Source of the DNA: Anoxybacillus sp050480245
GTDB taxonomy: Bacteria > Bacillota > Bacilli > Bacillales > Anoxybacillaceae
DNA length: 14,669 nucleotides
Strand: one strand, 5' to 3'
NCBI GenBank assembly: GCA_050480245.1
Contig: JBCNEQ010000086.1
Positions 7,252 through 14,037 of the stretch are shown in pieces (position 1 is the stretch's first letter; each line of letters begins with the position of its first letter). A program made the position numbers and the translations under genes. The notes below the pieces were generated by a model, which saw nothing but the letters and a program-made list of their open reading frames with translations, did no database searches and was not told the origin of the DNA.

Positions 7252-7650
7252 ATGAAAAAGAAACTCTTGATTGAGATATTTCCGAAATATTCAATTCAAT
7301 CTGAAGATGTCGGATGTTCAACGGAGGGTGGATGTTGTGATATCGTTTCTGACGAATCGAATACTGAAATACAAGAACTAAAGAAACGTTTATTAGAAAG
7401 GTTTAAGGATCAAGTAATTGTTCAGATATATAATTATCAGATTCATCTAGATTTGGTTTTGGCTCAAAAAAAATTAGCCTCTATATTAAAAGAAAAAGGG
7501 CTTAAAGCAATTGCATCTAATGCCGAAAAAACTATGCAATATGCTACACCATCCGTAATTGTAAACGGTAAATTAATGTCCTTGACCACGATTCCGAAAT
7601 TGGAGGAAATTTGTAAATCCGTTAATGATGAGATTACGATCAGTACCTAA
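7252..7650 (+). CDS. ArsD-like small cysteine protein with thioredoxin-type fold (putative metallochaperone)
   Basis: A 132-residue cytoplasmic protein from the ATG at 7252, preceded by AAAGGGG; it starts 23 bases after the GTPase stop. It opens with a beta-strand (KKLLIEIF) and then the cysteine motif GCSTEGGCC (Cys22, Cys28, Cys29). A helical middle follows, then a strand with a likely cis-proline (ATPSVIVNGKL, 98-108) and LTTIPKLEEIC ending at Cys121. This order resembles ArsD, the arsenite chaperone, which has CCSTGVC near the N-terminus, a thioredoxin-like fold and a late xVDGE strand. The spacing of the cysteines differs, so the relation is a structural guess, not an identification. ArsD normally hands arsenite to the ATPase ArsA; here the neighbour is a G3E GTPase of the same broad P-loop class. 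Confidence 0.6.
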   Translation: MKKKLLIEIFPKYSIQSEDVGCSTEGGCCDIVSDESNTEIQELKKRLLERFKDQVIVQIYNYQIHLDLVLAQKKLASILKEKGLKAIASNAEKTMQYATPSVIVNGKLMSLTTIPKLEEICKSVNDEITIST

Positions 7651-7706
7651 AAGGCTAGTAATATCCAATCTTTTTAAACCAAATTACTTATGGAAAGGAG
7701 AATATT

Positions 7707-8855
7707 ATGGAGCAACATTCAAACACTGTGATAGGCAATCAAAATAGTAAAATACTAAATAAGGATAATGTTTGGCATAGGATGATTCCTCTTACAAAAA
7801 ATCCTTTAACTGGTCTTTTTATAGCTGTAGCAACAACGCTCATTTTTATGTTAATGGATCTGGTTCCTAATTATTCGTTAGAATCTATTATTGGTATTAC
7901 AATTGTAGCTTGGCTAGCTGCTGAAAATGGTGGCAATGATGTATCAAAAGGAGTTGCTCCCCTTGTTGCCTCAGGGGTAGCCAGAGAGAGGACAGCTTTA
8001 ATTTATGGGGCAATTGTCACTGCTCTTGCTGGAACAATATCTATTTATTTTGCAATAAAGTTGTTAAAGCTGTTTACTAGTGGTCTAATTAATTCTAATT
8101 ATGAAGTCAATACAACAATGGCTTTATCCATGGCAATCGGTGCAACGTTATGGGTCTCATTGGCTACCCGATTTTCTTTACCGGTTTCAACTACACATGC
8201 TATAGTAGGTTCTGTTATTATGATTGGGTGTGTAGCTCTTGGGGGTTCAAGTATTGTCTGGTCTAGTCTTGTAAGCAAGGTAGTAATGCCCCTTTTACTT
8301 AGTCCGTTGCTCGGTTTAAGCATTGCTTGGGTACTGACTTTTGTCATTCAGTTTATCAAATTACCTTCGAGTGCAGGTAAATTAATTACTTGGATTTCAA
8401 GTGGAGCAATTTGCTTCGTCCGTGCGGTGAATGATACTCCTAAAATTGTTGCAATTACGGCACTAGTTGCTATAACATCAATTAACACTAAAAATACCGA
8501 TGATTTATTTCCATTATTTTTGTTGATAACAGTATCTATGAGTATAGGTAGCCTTGTTAAGGGGTTGTCAGTTACTCAGCTGTTAGCAAGAAAAGTTACA
8601 CAACTCGATAATCAGAGCAGTCTTTCATCTGTATTAACTACAACATTACTCGTTATGGCTTCTAGTCGATTTGGTTTACCAGTATCTACGACTCACGTTT
8701 CAACAACAGCTATTATTGGAGCAGGATTAGGAAAAAATAAAGATGCTATTAATTGGTCTGTAGTTCGTGACATGGTGTTATCTTGGATTGTAACATTACC
8801 TGGGGCTGGTATATTAGCTATGTTAGCATATTATATTTTAATTTTTGTGAAATAA
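7707..8855 (+). CDS. PiT-family transporter (phosphate permease type)
   Basis: Membrane transporter of 382 residues from the ATG at 7707, preceded by GGAAAGGAG six bases upstream. It shows the internal duplication of the PiT (inorganic phosphate transporter) family. Each half has an Asn-Asp signature (GGNDVSKG at 75-82 and VNDTPK at 241-246) and a LPVSTTH signature (159-165 and 324-330). About ten membrane segments are visible. Family members are cation-coupled phosphate importers. This one is somewhat divergent, since the usual GANDVAN is replaced by GGNDVSKG. Inside an arsenic operon it may move phosphate, arsenate or an oxyanion-like arsenic product, or it may keep phosphate supply up during arsenate stress. 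The sequence does not tell which, nor the direction. Confidence 0.87.
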   Translation: MEQHSNTVIGNQNSKILNKDNVWHRMIPLTKNPLTGLFIAVATTLIFMLMDLVPNYSLESIIGITIVAWLAAENGGNDVSKGVAPLVASGVARERTALIYGAIVTALAGTISIYFAIKLLKLFTSGLINSNYEVNTTMALSMAIGATLWVSLATRFSLPVSTTHAIVGSVIMIGCVALGGSSIVWSSLVSKVVMPLLLSPLLGLSIAWVLTFVIQFIKLPSSAGKLITWISSGAICFVRAVNDTPKIVAITALVAITSINTKNTDDLFPLFLLITVSMSIGSLVKGLSVTQLLARKVTQLDNQSSLSSVLTTTLLVMASSRFGLPVSTTHVSTTAIIGAGLGKNKDAINWSVVRDMVLSWIVTLPGAGILAMLAYYILIFVK

Positions 8856-8868
8856 AGGTAGATTGGTG

Positions 8869-9355
8869 ATGGTTAAAGTTTGGAATGTTCGTCAAGCCAG
8901 AGAGGATGACCTTTTAGAGATCCTTAATATTTATAATCAAGGAATTGAGGATAGAATAGCTACTTTAGAGCAAGATTTAAAATCGATTGATTATATAAAC
9001 AATTGGTATCACCATCGTCCTGAACGTTATACTGTTCTTGTAATAGGTGATGAAAAAATACGAGGATGGGCTTCATTAAATCCTTATTCACATCGCTGTG
9101 TCTATGATGGTGTTGCCGATATATCCATTTATATTGAACGGTCATGGAGAGGCAAAGGATTAGGTTCGGTACTACTTTCGGCCCTCGAAGGAAAATGGAT
9201 TTTATAAGCTGGTTCTATTTACATTTCCATTTAATCAAATAGGTCAAAATTTGTATCGAAAAATGGGATTTCGGGAAGTAGGTATATTTAAAAAGCAAGG
9301 AATACTAGATGGAAGATTTGTAGACACCATGGCAATGGAAAAACTATTGTTTTAA
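8869..9355 (+). pseudogene. arsN: Frameshifted ArsN/phosphinothricin-type N-acetyltransferase
   Basis: GNAT acetyltransferase related to phosphinothricin and arsinothricin N-acetyltransferases (PAT/ArsN1). The first frame (ATG 8869) carries the acetyl-CoA loop RSWRGKGLGS and the preceding VADISIYI strand, then stops at 9205-9207. The rest continues in the next frame: KENGFYKLVLFTFPFN, then LYRKMGFREVGIF and ILDGRFVDTMAMEKLLF, ending at 9353-9355. The junction is GAAGGAAAATGG (9188-9199). An ancestor with two GAAGGAAAA copies separated by GC would give exactly this by an 11-bp deletion between the repeats, which also yields the observed frame change. ArsN1 acetylates the amino group of arsinothricin and so detoxifies it. 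As the last gene of the operon it would have been the self-resistance gene. A sequencing error is the main alternative to true inactivation. Confidence 0.82.
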
Positions 9356-9356
9356 A

Positions 9357-9381
9357 AGGAGCCATTCAGTGGCTTCTTTTT
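9357..9381 (+). terminator. Rho-independent terminator of the radical SAM operon
   Basis: AGGAGCCA, loop TTCAG, TGGCTTCT followed by a T run, directly after the acetyltransferase stop. It closes the seven-gene unit and separates it from the acr3 remains and arsC. Confidence 0.8.
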
Positions 9382-9469
9382 GATTATATTTACACTGCAT
9401 AATATAAATTGTGTTATGTTTTTTGATAAGGTAATGGCAGTATATACTGTTTTATCCCTTTTACAAACT

Positions 9470-9805
9470 AGGTTACTAGATTTATCTTAATACTCTTTTG
9501 TTGGTCGTTATATTCTTGCCGAATAAATCTCAATACATCGTTGTTAGACTTATCATAATTGGTCTGGTCCGTTGTATTGCAATAGTAGTTGTTAGATTTA
9601 TTTGTAAAAGGATGATAGAGAGTATGTAATTGGAATTGTAGCGTTTAACCCTGTATTCTTTACAGTCGGCAGCAATAACTCTGAACCAGCGATTACCGTC
9701 ACTGTTGGTATATTTGGGAGTCGTTCTGGTGCATCCTTTGTAGCTGTCATTCGATTACTTATGGAAGTAACTGTAATGATTGTATTAGTTAACATAGCAT
9801 TATGA
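9470..9805 (+). pseudogene. acr3: Decayed Acr3-type arsenite efflux pump
   Basis: Remains of an Acr3/ArsB-type arsenite exporter in several frames. One frame gives FLPNKSQYIVVRLIIIGLVRCIAIVVV, cited here in two parts: FLPN before the membrane helix, and LIIIGLVRCIAIVVV, which matches the cysteine-containing helix of Acr3. The reading then moves to another frame: DLFVKG, two stops, REYVIGIVAFNPVF. This corresponds to the Acr3 segment with KGDREY and VAFN. It joins directly to FTVGSNNSEPAITVTVGIFG and ends VIRLLMEVTVMIVLVNIAL before TGA 9803-9805, matching the Acr3 C-terminus (TAASNNFELAIAVAI and VPVLIALVNIAL). A middle section and the whole N-terminus are missing. Frameshifts, stops and deletion mean it is not functional. 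It stands just before arsC, the usual acr3-arsC order in Bacillus. Confidence 0.75.
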
Positions 9806-9870
9806 GGTTCAACGAAAATACTTTAAAACAGAAACGGCATAATTATTAAATAATAAAGGTGGAATGAAAT

Positions 9871-10293
9871 ATGAAAAGTAAAAAGACGATTTACTTCTTA
9901 TGCACAGGAAACTCTTGTCGCAGTCAGATGGCGGAAGGATGGGGTAAAGTTTATCTTAGTGATGAATGGAACGTATACAGCGCTGGTATTGAAGCGCACG
10001 GACTCAATCCAAAAGCAGTGAAGGCTATGAGAGAAGTAGGGATTGACATTTCTAATCAAACATCTGATATCATTGATCCTGAAATTTTAAACAAAGCTGA
10101 TTTAGTAGTAACACTATGTGGTCACGCAGCTGATCATTGTCCAGCAACACCGTCACATGTGAAGCATGTACACTGGGGATTTGATGACCCTGCGAAGGCA
10201 GAGGGGACAGAAGAAGAAAAATGGGCAATTTTCCGACGTGTTCGCGATGAGATCGGTGAAAGAATTAAACGTTTTGCCGAAACAGGTGAATAA
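9871..10293 (+). CDS. arsC: Arsenate reductase, thioredoxin-coupled (low-molecular-weight phosphatase type)
   Basis: A 140-residue cytoplasmic enzyme that reduces arsenate to arsenite using thioredoxin. The phosphatase-type P-loop CTGNSCR holds catalytic Cys11 and Arg17. The shuttle cysteines Cys83 and Cys90 lie in VVTLCGHAADHCP, and the general-acid aspartate is in WGFDDPA (105-106). These match the S. aureus pI258/B. subtilis ArsC class at full length. The ATG is preceded by AAAGGTGG. Its normal partner acr3 is broken just upstream, so the arsenite it makes would need another exporter or could feed the ArsL-like enzyme. No arsR is seen in the window. The gene is intact. Confidence 0.96.
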   Translation: MKSKKTIYFLCTGNSCRSQMAEGWGKVYLSDEWNVYSAGIEAHGLNPKAVKAMREVGIDISNQTSDIIDPEILNKADLVVTLCGHAADHCPATPSHVKHVHWGFDDPAKAEGTEEEKWAIFRRVRDEIGERIKRFAETGE

Positions 10294-10414
10294 TAAATTT
10301 AATCATTCTTTCTTTGAAATCCCTGTTGCAACAAATAATGATTGCTTGTTAATCCCTTAATGAATTTGGACACTAGCTAAGTTTGTTCTTTATAATCGAA
10401 GCGACCATAGAATT

Positions 10415-10558
10415 TTAAACAACTTTTTTGTAATTGATGTCTCAACAATTTGAATATTTGATTTAAAAATTAAACAACTATTTTTTTACACCATTCAGAT
10501 TTCTGAATGGTGTTATCCATATTTTAAAGACTAAAATTAAACGACTTTTTTGTAATTG
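10415..10558 (+). repeat. Short direct repeats around TTAAACAACTTTTTTG
   Basis: A 22-base unit at 10415-10436 (TTAAACAACTTTTTTGTAAT plus TG) recurs at 10537-10558 with one difference. A shorter version TTAAACAACTATTTTTTT lies at 10470-10487. An 11-bp perfect hairpin (ACACCATTCAG, loop ATTT, CTGAATGGTGT; 10488-10513) sits between copies two and three. This fills the gap after arsC; no gene is seen here. Confidence 0.6.
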
Positions 10559-10561
10559 TAC

Positions 10562-10602
10562 AAACACACGTCACGATGCATGTAATCGGACGTGTGTTTT
10601 TT
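10562..10602. terminator. Terminator between arsC and the metE operon
   Basis: AAACACACGTC (10562-10572) pairs with GACGTGTGTTT (10589-10599). An inner CGAT/ATCG extends the stem after one bulged base. The T run follows on the plus strand (TTTTTTAT), so it ends plus-strand transcription best. It lies between convergent genes and may also stop the minus-strand operon less strongly. Confidence 0.75.
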
Positions 10603-10615
10603 ATATGAATGTATG

Positions 10616-11065
10616 CTATGCCTTGTTGTCTCGTTTGTTTTGCTGATACAGTTGTACGATTTGTTCTTCCCGTTCGCTAATGATAACTTTTGGAACAGGC
10701 GTCGGTTTTTTGTTTTGATCGATGGCGACCATTGTTAAAAAGCATGTGGTTGTTAAGTGATGTTCGCCTGTAAATAAATCTTCTGTTTCGACTTTGACGA
10801 ATACTTTCATGGATGTGCGACCGGTCGAGTAGACGAATGCTTCAAGCTTTAAAATATCGCCAACTTTTGCGGACGAAATGAAATCAACTTTGTCAATCGA
10901 AACGGTGACGACTGCTTTTCGCGCATGGCGCATGGCGGATATTGCCGCAATTTCATCAATATAAGCTAAAACGGTACCACCAAAAATCGTGCCGAGATGG
11001 TTCGTATCAGAAGGTAATACGAGCCGTGTTTGAATCGTTTTCGACTGCTCGGCGCTTACTTCCAT
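10616..11065 (-). CDS. Acyl-CoA thioesterase, hotdog fold (YkhA-like)
   Basis: A 149-residue hotdog-fold acyl-CoA hydrolase from the ATG at 11065 (MEVSAEQSKTIQ). Longer in-frame readings upstream run through metE and are not used. The family signature is DTNHLGTIFGGTVLAYIDEI, with the catalytic Asn/Asp/Gly-Gly region, followed by AVVTVSIDKVDFISSAKVGD and STGRTSMKVFVKVE. It hydrolyses acyl-CoA to free acid and CoA in the cytoplasm; substrate length cannot be told. Its start overlaps the end of metE by 10 bases (ATGGAAGTAA), with GGAGGG inside the last metE codons. Translation is thus coupled and the gene shares metE's riboswitch control. Why a thioesterase should follow metE is not obvious. 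Confidence 0.9.
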   Translation of the reverse strand: MEVSAEQSKTIQTRLVLPSDTNHLGTIFGGTVLAYIDEIAAISAMRHARKAVVTVSIDKVDFISSAKVGDILKLEAFVYSTGRTSMKVFVKVETEDLFTGEHHLTTTCFLTMVAIDQNKKPTPVPKVIISEREEQIVQLYQQNKRDNKA

Positions 11066-13326
11066 AACTTTTTCCCTCCGTACGCTAAAAGACGCTCGCG
11101 GTATTCGCGTGCTGCCTCTACCATCACTTGAAGTGCGGCAATCGTTTCTTCTTCTTTTCGAGTTTTTAATCCGCAATCAGGATTGACCCAAAATTGTTCT
11201 GGACGAAGAACGCGAAGTGCCCGTTCGATTTGTTCGCTTAGTTCTTCTTTTGTCGGAATGCGCGGACTATGAATGTCATACACCCCTAAGCCAATTTCCT
11301 TTTGATACTCATATGTTTCAAATGATGAAACAAGTTCACCATGGCTTCGTGATGATTCAATGGAAATGACATCCGCATCAAGCTCATCAATGATATGCAT
11401 CATATGTTCAAACTGTGAATAGCACATATGGGTGTGAATTTGCGTCTCCTTTTTCACCGATGAGGTAGCGAGACGAAACGCCATAACGGCATCTTCCCAA
11501 TATGATGCATGTTTCTCTTTTTTGAGCGGCAATCCTTCCCGTAACGCTGGCTCATCGACTTGAATGATGCGTATCCCTTCCTTTTCTAACTGCAATACTT
11601 CCTCACGAATGGCGAGGGCGAGCTGCATCAGCACATGTTTTCGTGGAATATCGTCGCGAACGAACGACCAGTTTAAAATGGTCGCAGGACCTGTCAGCAT
11701 TCCTTTCACAGGTTTATTTGTCAGCGACTGAGCATACACTGTTTCTTCTACAGTCATTGGATATAAATGAGCAATATCTCCAAAAATAATTGGCGGGCGC
11801 ACACAACGCGAGCCGTATGATTGCACCCAGCCGTTTGTTGTGCATGCCATGCCTTGCAGTTTTTCACCGAAAAACTCCACCATATCTGTACGTTCAAATT
11901 CGCCATGGACAAGCACGTCGAGCTGCAACTGTTCTTGAATGTCGATCCATTTTGCGATTTCTTTTTTTATAAACGACTTATATTGATTGTCGTTCCATTC
12001 GCCTTTTTTCCACTTCATCCGAGCTTGGCGCACGTCGCTCGTTTGCGGGAAGCTTCCAATCGTTGTTGTCGGTAAAAGCGGAAGTTGTAAATGGGCTTGT
12101 TGTACTTTTCGTCGTTCGTTGTAAGGCACGCGGCTTATCGGAACAGTTTCAGTTGTTTGTTCTTGTTCGTGGTGAAGTTTGGCGAAATAAACGTTTGTTT
12201 GTTCATCGTATTTGATTAGCTCGTCGATCGTTACGTTTCCGTTCATATACTCTGTCAACATACGTATCTCATCTAATTTTTCATCGGCAAATGATAAAGC
12301 CCCAGCAAGCTCCGTCGGCAACGTATGTTCATGTCTTGTCGTGACAGGAACATGCAGTAAGCTGCAAGACGGTTGAATGATCAGTTGTTCAGAAACGCCT
12401 GCTAAATGATGAAGGAGCGTTGCTTTTTGTGCAAGCGAGCTTTTCCATACATTGCGACCGTCTACAATCCCAGCAACTAATATTTTATCTTTCGGGAATC
12501 CATAGGTGTTTATGTTTTTCATGTTTTCGCCATTATCATGTACAAAGTCAAGCCCAATGCCTGCGACAGGTAAAGCAACGATTTCACGATAATGCGACAC
12601 GCTATCAAAATATGTTTGTAAAATAAGGTTTATATTTGGTACATCGCGATGGAAAACTTCATATACATCACGAAATGCATCGATGATGTCATCATCTATA
12701 TCTTGAACGAGAATCGGTTCATCGATTTGGACGAATGACACGCCCGCTTCTCTTAGTTGTTTGAATAATTCCACATAAAGAGGAACTAATTGTGCGAGAT
12801 ATTTTCGCCACTCGTTTCGCGCGTATTGCTTAGAAAGCAAAAGAAATGTAACCGGGCCAAGCAATACAGGTTTTGTTTCTAAATTGAATGTTTCTTTGAC
12901 AAGCTTGTATTCTTTCAATAGGCGATTATCCACTAATTTCGGCTTCGTTTGCCCGATTTCAGGCACAATGTAGTGATAATTTGTATTAAACCATTTCGTC
13001 ATTTCAAGCGCATGTTGCCCATTCGTCCCACGCGCCATCGCAAAGTATTGCTCTAGCGGATTAACTATTTGTTTGAATCGCTCTGGAATATATCCGAACA
13101 TAAATGCTGTATCTAACACGTGATCGTATAAGGAAAAATCTCCGATCGGAATGAGATCAATTCCTTTCTCGACTTGTTTACGAATGGAATCCAGTCGAAT
13201 CGTCTCCATCGTCTTTGTGAATTGCTCTTCGTTTATTTGCCCATTCCAAAAAGATTCTAACGCTTTTTTCCACTCTCTTTTCTCACCAATACGCGGATAC
13301 CCTACATTTGAACTACGGATGAACAA
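11056..13326 (-). CDS. metE: Cobalamin-independent methionine synthase
   Basis: MetE, 756 residues, transfers the methyl group of 5-methyltetrahydropteroyl-polyglutamate to homocysteine, the last step of methionine synthesis. The N-terminus SSNVGYPRIGEKREWKKALE is typical. The C-terminal catalytic half shows TTTIGSFPQT, the zinc-binding IHTHMCYSQF (His and Cys), ISIESSRSHGE, and the final zinc cysteine in NPDCGLKTR. I take the TTG at 13326 as start, because it stands six bases after GGAGGTG; the in-frame GTG at 13333-13335 overlaps that site. The family's usual length is about 760, so the gene is complete. A cobalamin riboswitch and terminator lie upstream, so it should be made only when B12 is scarce. 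The thioesterase gene overlaps its end. Confidence 0.97.
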   Translation of the reverse strand: MFIRSSNVGYPRIGEKREWKKALESFWNGQINEEQFTKTMETIRLDSIRKQVEKGIDLIPIGDFSLYDHVLDTAFMFGYIPERFKQIVNPLEQYFAMARGTNGQHALEMTKWFNTNYHYIVPEIGQTKPKLVDNRLLKEYKLVKETFNLETKPVLLGPVTFLLLSKQYARNEWRKYLAQLVPLYVELFKQLREAGVSFVQIDEPILVQDIDDDIIDAFRDVYEVFHRDVPNINLILQTYFDSVSHYREIVALPVAGIGLDFVHDNGENMKNINTYGFPKDKILVAGIVDGRNVWKSSLAQKATLLHHLAGVSEQLIIQPSCSLLHVPVTTRHEHTLPTELAGALSFADEKLDEIRMLTEYMNGNVTIDELIKYDEQTNVYFAKLHHEQEQTTETVPISRVPYNERRKVQQAHLQLPLLPTTTIGSFPQTSDVRQARMKWKKGEWNDNQYKSFIKKEIAKWIDIQEQLQLDVLVHGEFERTDMVEFFGEKLQGMACTTNGWVQSYGSRCVRPPIIFGDIAHLYPMTVEETVYAQSLTNKPVKGMLTGPATILNWSFVRDDIPRKHVLMQLALAIREEVLQLEKEGIRIIQVDEPALREGLPLKKEKHASYWEDAVMAFRLATSSVKKETQIHTHMCYSQFEHMMHIIDELDADVISIESSRSHGELVSSFETYEYQKEIGLGVYDIHSPRIPTKEELSEQIERALRVLRPEQFWVNPDCGLKTRKEEETIAALQVMVEAAREYRERLLAYGGKKLWK

Positions 13327-13361
13327 GTTAAGCACCTCCAGTCATTTTATCCCAATCAAGC

Positions 13362-13391
13362 AAAAAACCCTCTTCCAAACAGAAGGAGGGC
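13362..13391 (-). terminator. Riboswitch-controlled terminator before metE
   Basis: On the minus strand CCCTCCTTC, a short loop, GAAGAGGG and then TTTTTT, about 36 bases before the metE start. It is the expression platform of the cobalamin riboswitch: stopping here would leave metE untranscribed. Confidence 0.85.
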
Positions 13392-13475
13392 ATAGCTAGC
13401 TCGTATTGAGATACATGAAGTGCCTCAAGATCATATGTCCTCACTCCTCCCTATGACGCGTAGGTCGTAAGTGCA

Positions 13476-13645
13476 TACAACAGGCAGGTCTCCTGACTTA
13501 GCTTCATCGCCGTCTATCTCCTTCCCATTTCAAATGAAACAGTGGATTGTGATAAACAGCTCTGCATCACAGTGGCGCGACCGTGTTGGACTTTCACCAA
13601 ACTTCCCTTTTAAGATTCACAGCATGTGTGAACCACCTGTTGCGT
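13476..13645 (-). ncRNA. Cobalamin riboswitch (B12 element)
   Basis: The minus strand carries the conserved parts in the right order: ACAGGTGG (base of P1), AAAAGGGAAG, GGTGAAAGTCC, CGCGCCACTGTGATG, and the B12 box AGTCAGGAGACCTGCCTGTT (13479-13498). Its end pairs back to the start (ACAGG/CCTGT). It binds adenosyl- or related cobalamin in the nascent RNA and turns off the B12-independent enzyme encoded downstream through the terminator at 13362-13391. Confidence 0.95.
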
Positions 13646-13673
13646 GAACTTATTATTTTGTTGTATAAAATTC

Positions 13674-13702
13674 AGAATAAACGAACTTTTTGTTTTTTTC
13701 AA
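13674..13702 (-). promoter_or_regulatory. Probable promoter of the metE operon
   Basis: On the minus strand TTGAAA (13697-13702) and TATTCT (13674-13679) are separated by 17 bases, a plausible SigA promoter. A start near 13667 would put the whole riboswitch in the leader. Confidence 0.5.
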
Positions 13703-14037
13703 CTGAAATGTTTTTTTCGTGTGGACGTCTTGAGAAACGCTGTGATAAATGGGTATATTTTTCTTTTAAGTTAATATTCATATTTTATTGATAATTTTAT
13801 GTTAAAAAGTATTGATTTTTTTTTTTTTGTCCTAAATCCGTGATGAATTGAAATTGACTTTGATTTTGTTGTAATTTTTATGGATGTATGATCCATAAAA
13901 CCCTTTTTATGCTTATGACCTATGTCATCTCTATTTCTGAAAATGAAACAAATCTCTTTTTTGGGTGTGAAAACCAAAAAAAGAGACAAAAAAGCACAGG
14001 GAGTGACGTTGGACATCAATATTCGAACATTTGTTCT
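13703..14037. other. AT-rich intergenic region with two hairpins, no gene
   Basis: Long T and A runs and no credible coding frame. Two hairpins are visible: TTTTATGGAT/ATCCATAAAA with loop GTATG (13876-13900), and TCTCTTTTTTGG/CCAAAAAAAGAGA (13953-13986). The second lies in the direction of transposase transcription and might end it. The downstream end of the IS1380-type element should be in this stretch but could not be fixed. Confidence 0.5.

Noticed and set aside
9438..9449. Perfect 12-bp palindrome CAGTATATACTG
   Set aside because: It could be an old operator of the lost acr3 gene, but no regulator or intact promoter goes with it, and short AT-rich palindromes arise by chance.
9598..9795. 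65-residue open frame on the minus strand
   Set aside because: It is antisense to the acr3 remains, whose plus-strand reading matches a known family.
11066..11176. N-terminal extension of the thioesterase (37 residues, arginine-rich)
   Set aside because: It is the metE C-terminus read in another frame. The ATG at 11065 has a proper ribosome binding site and matches the family start.
13771..14019. 82-residue open frame on the minus strand beside the IS1380-type transposase
   Set aside because: Very AT-rich, low-complexity lysine/serine-rich reading with no recognisable domain and hairpins inside.
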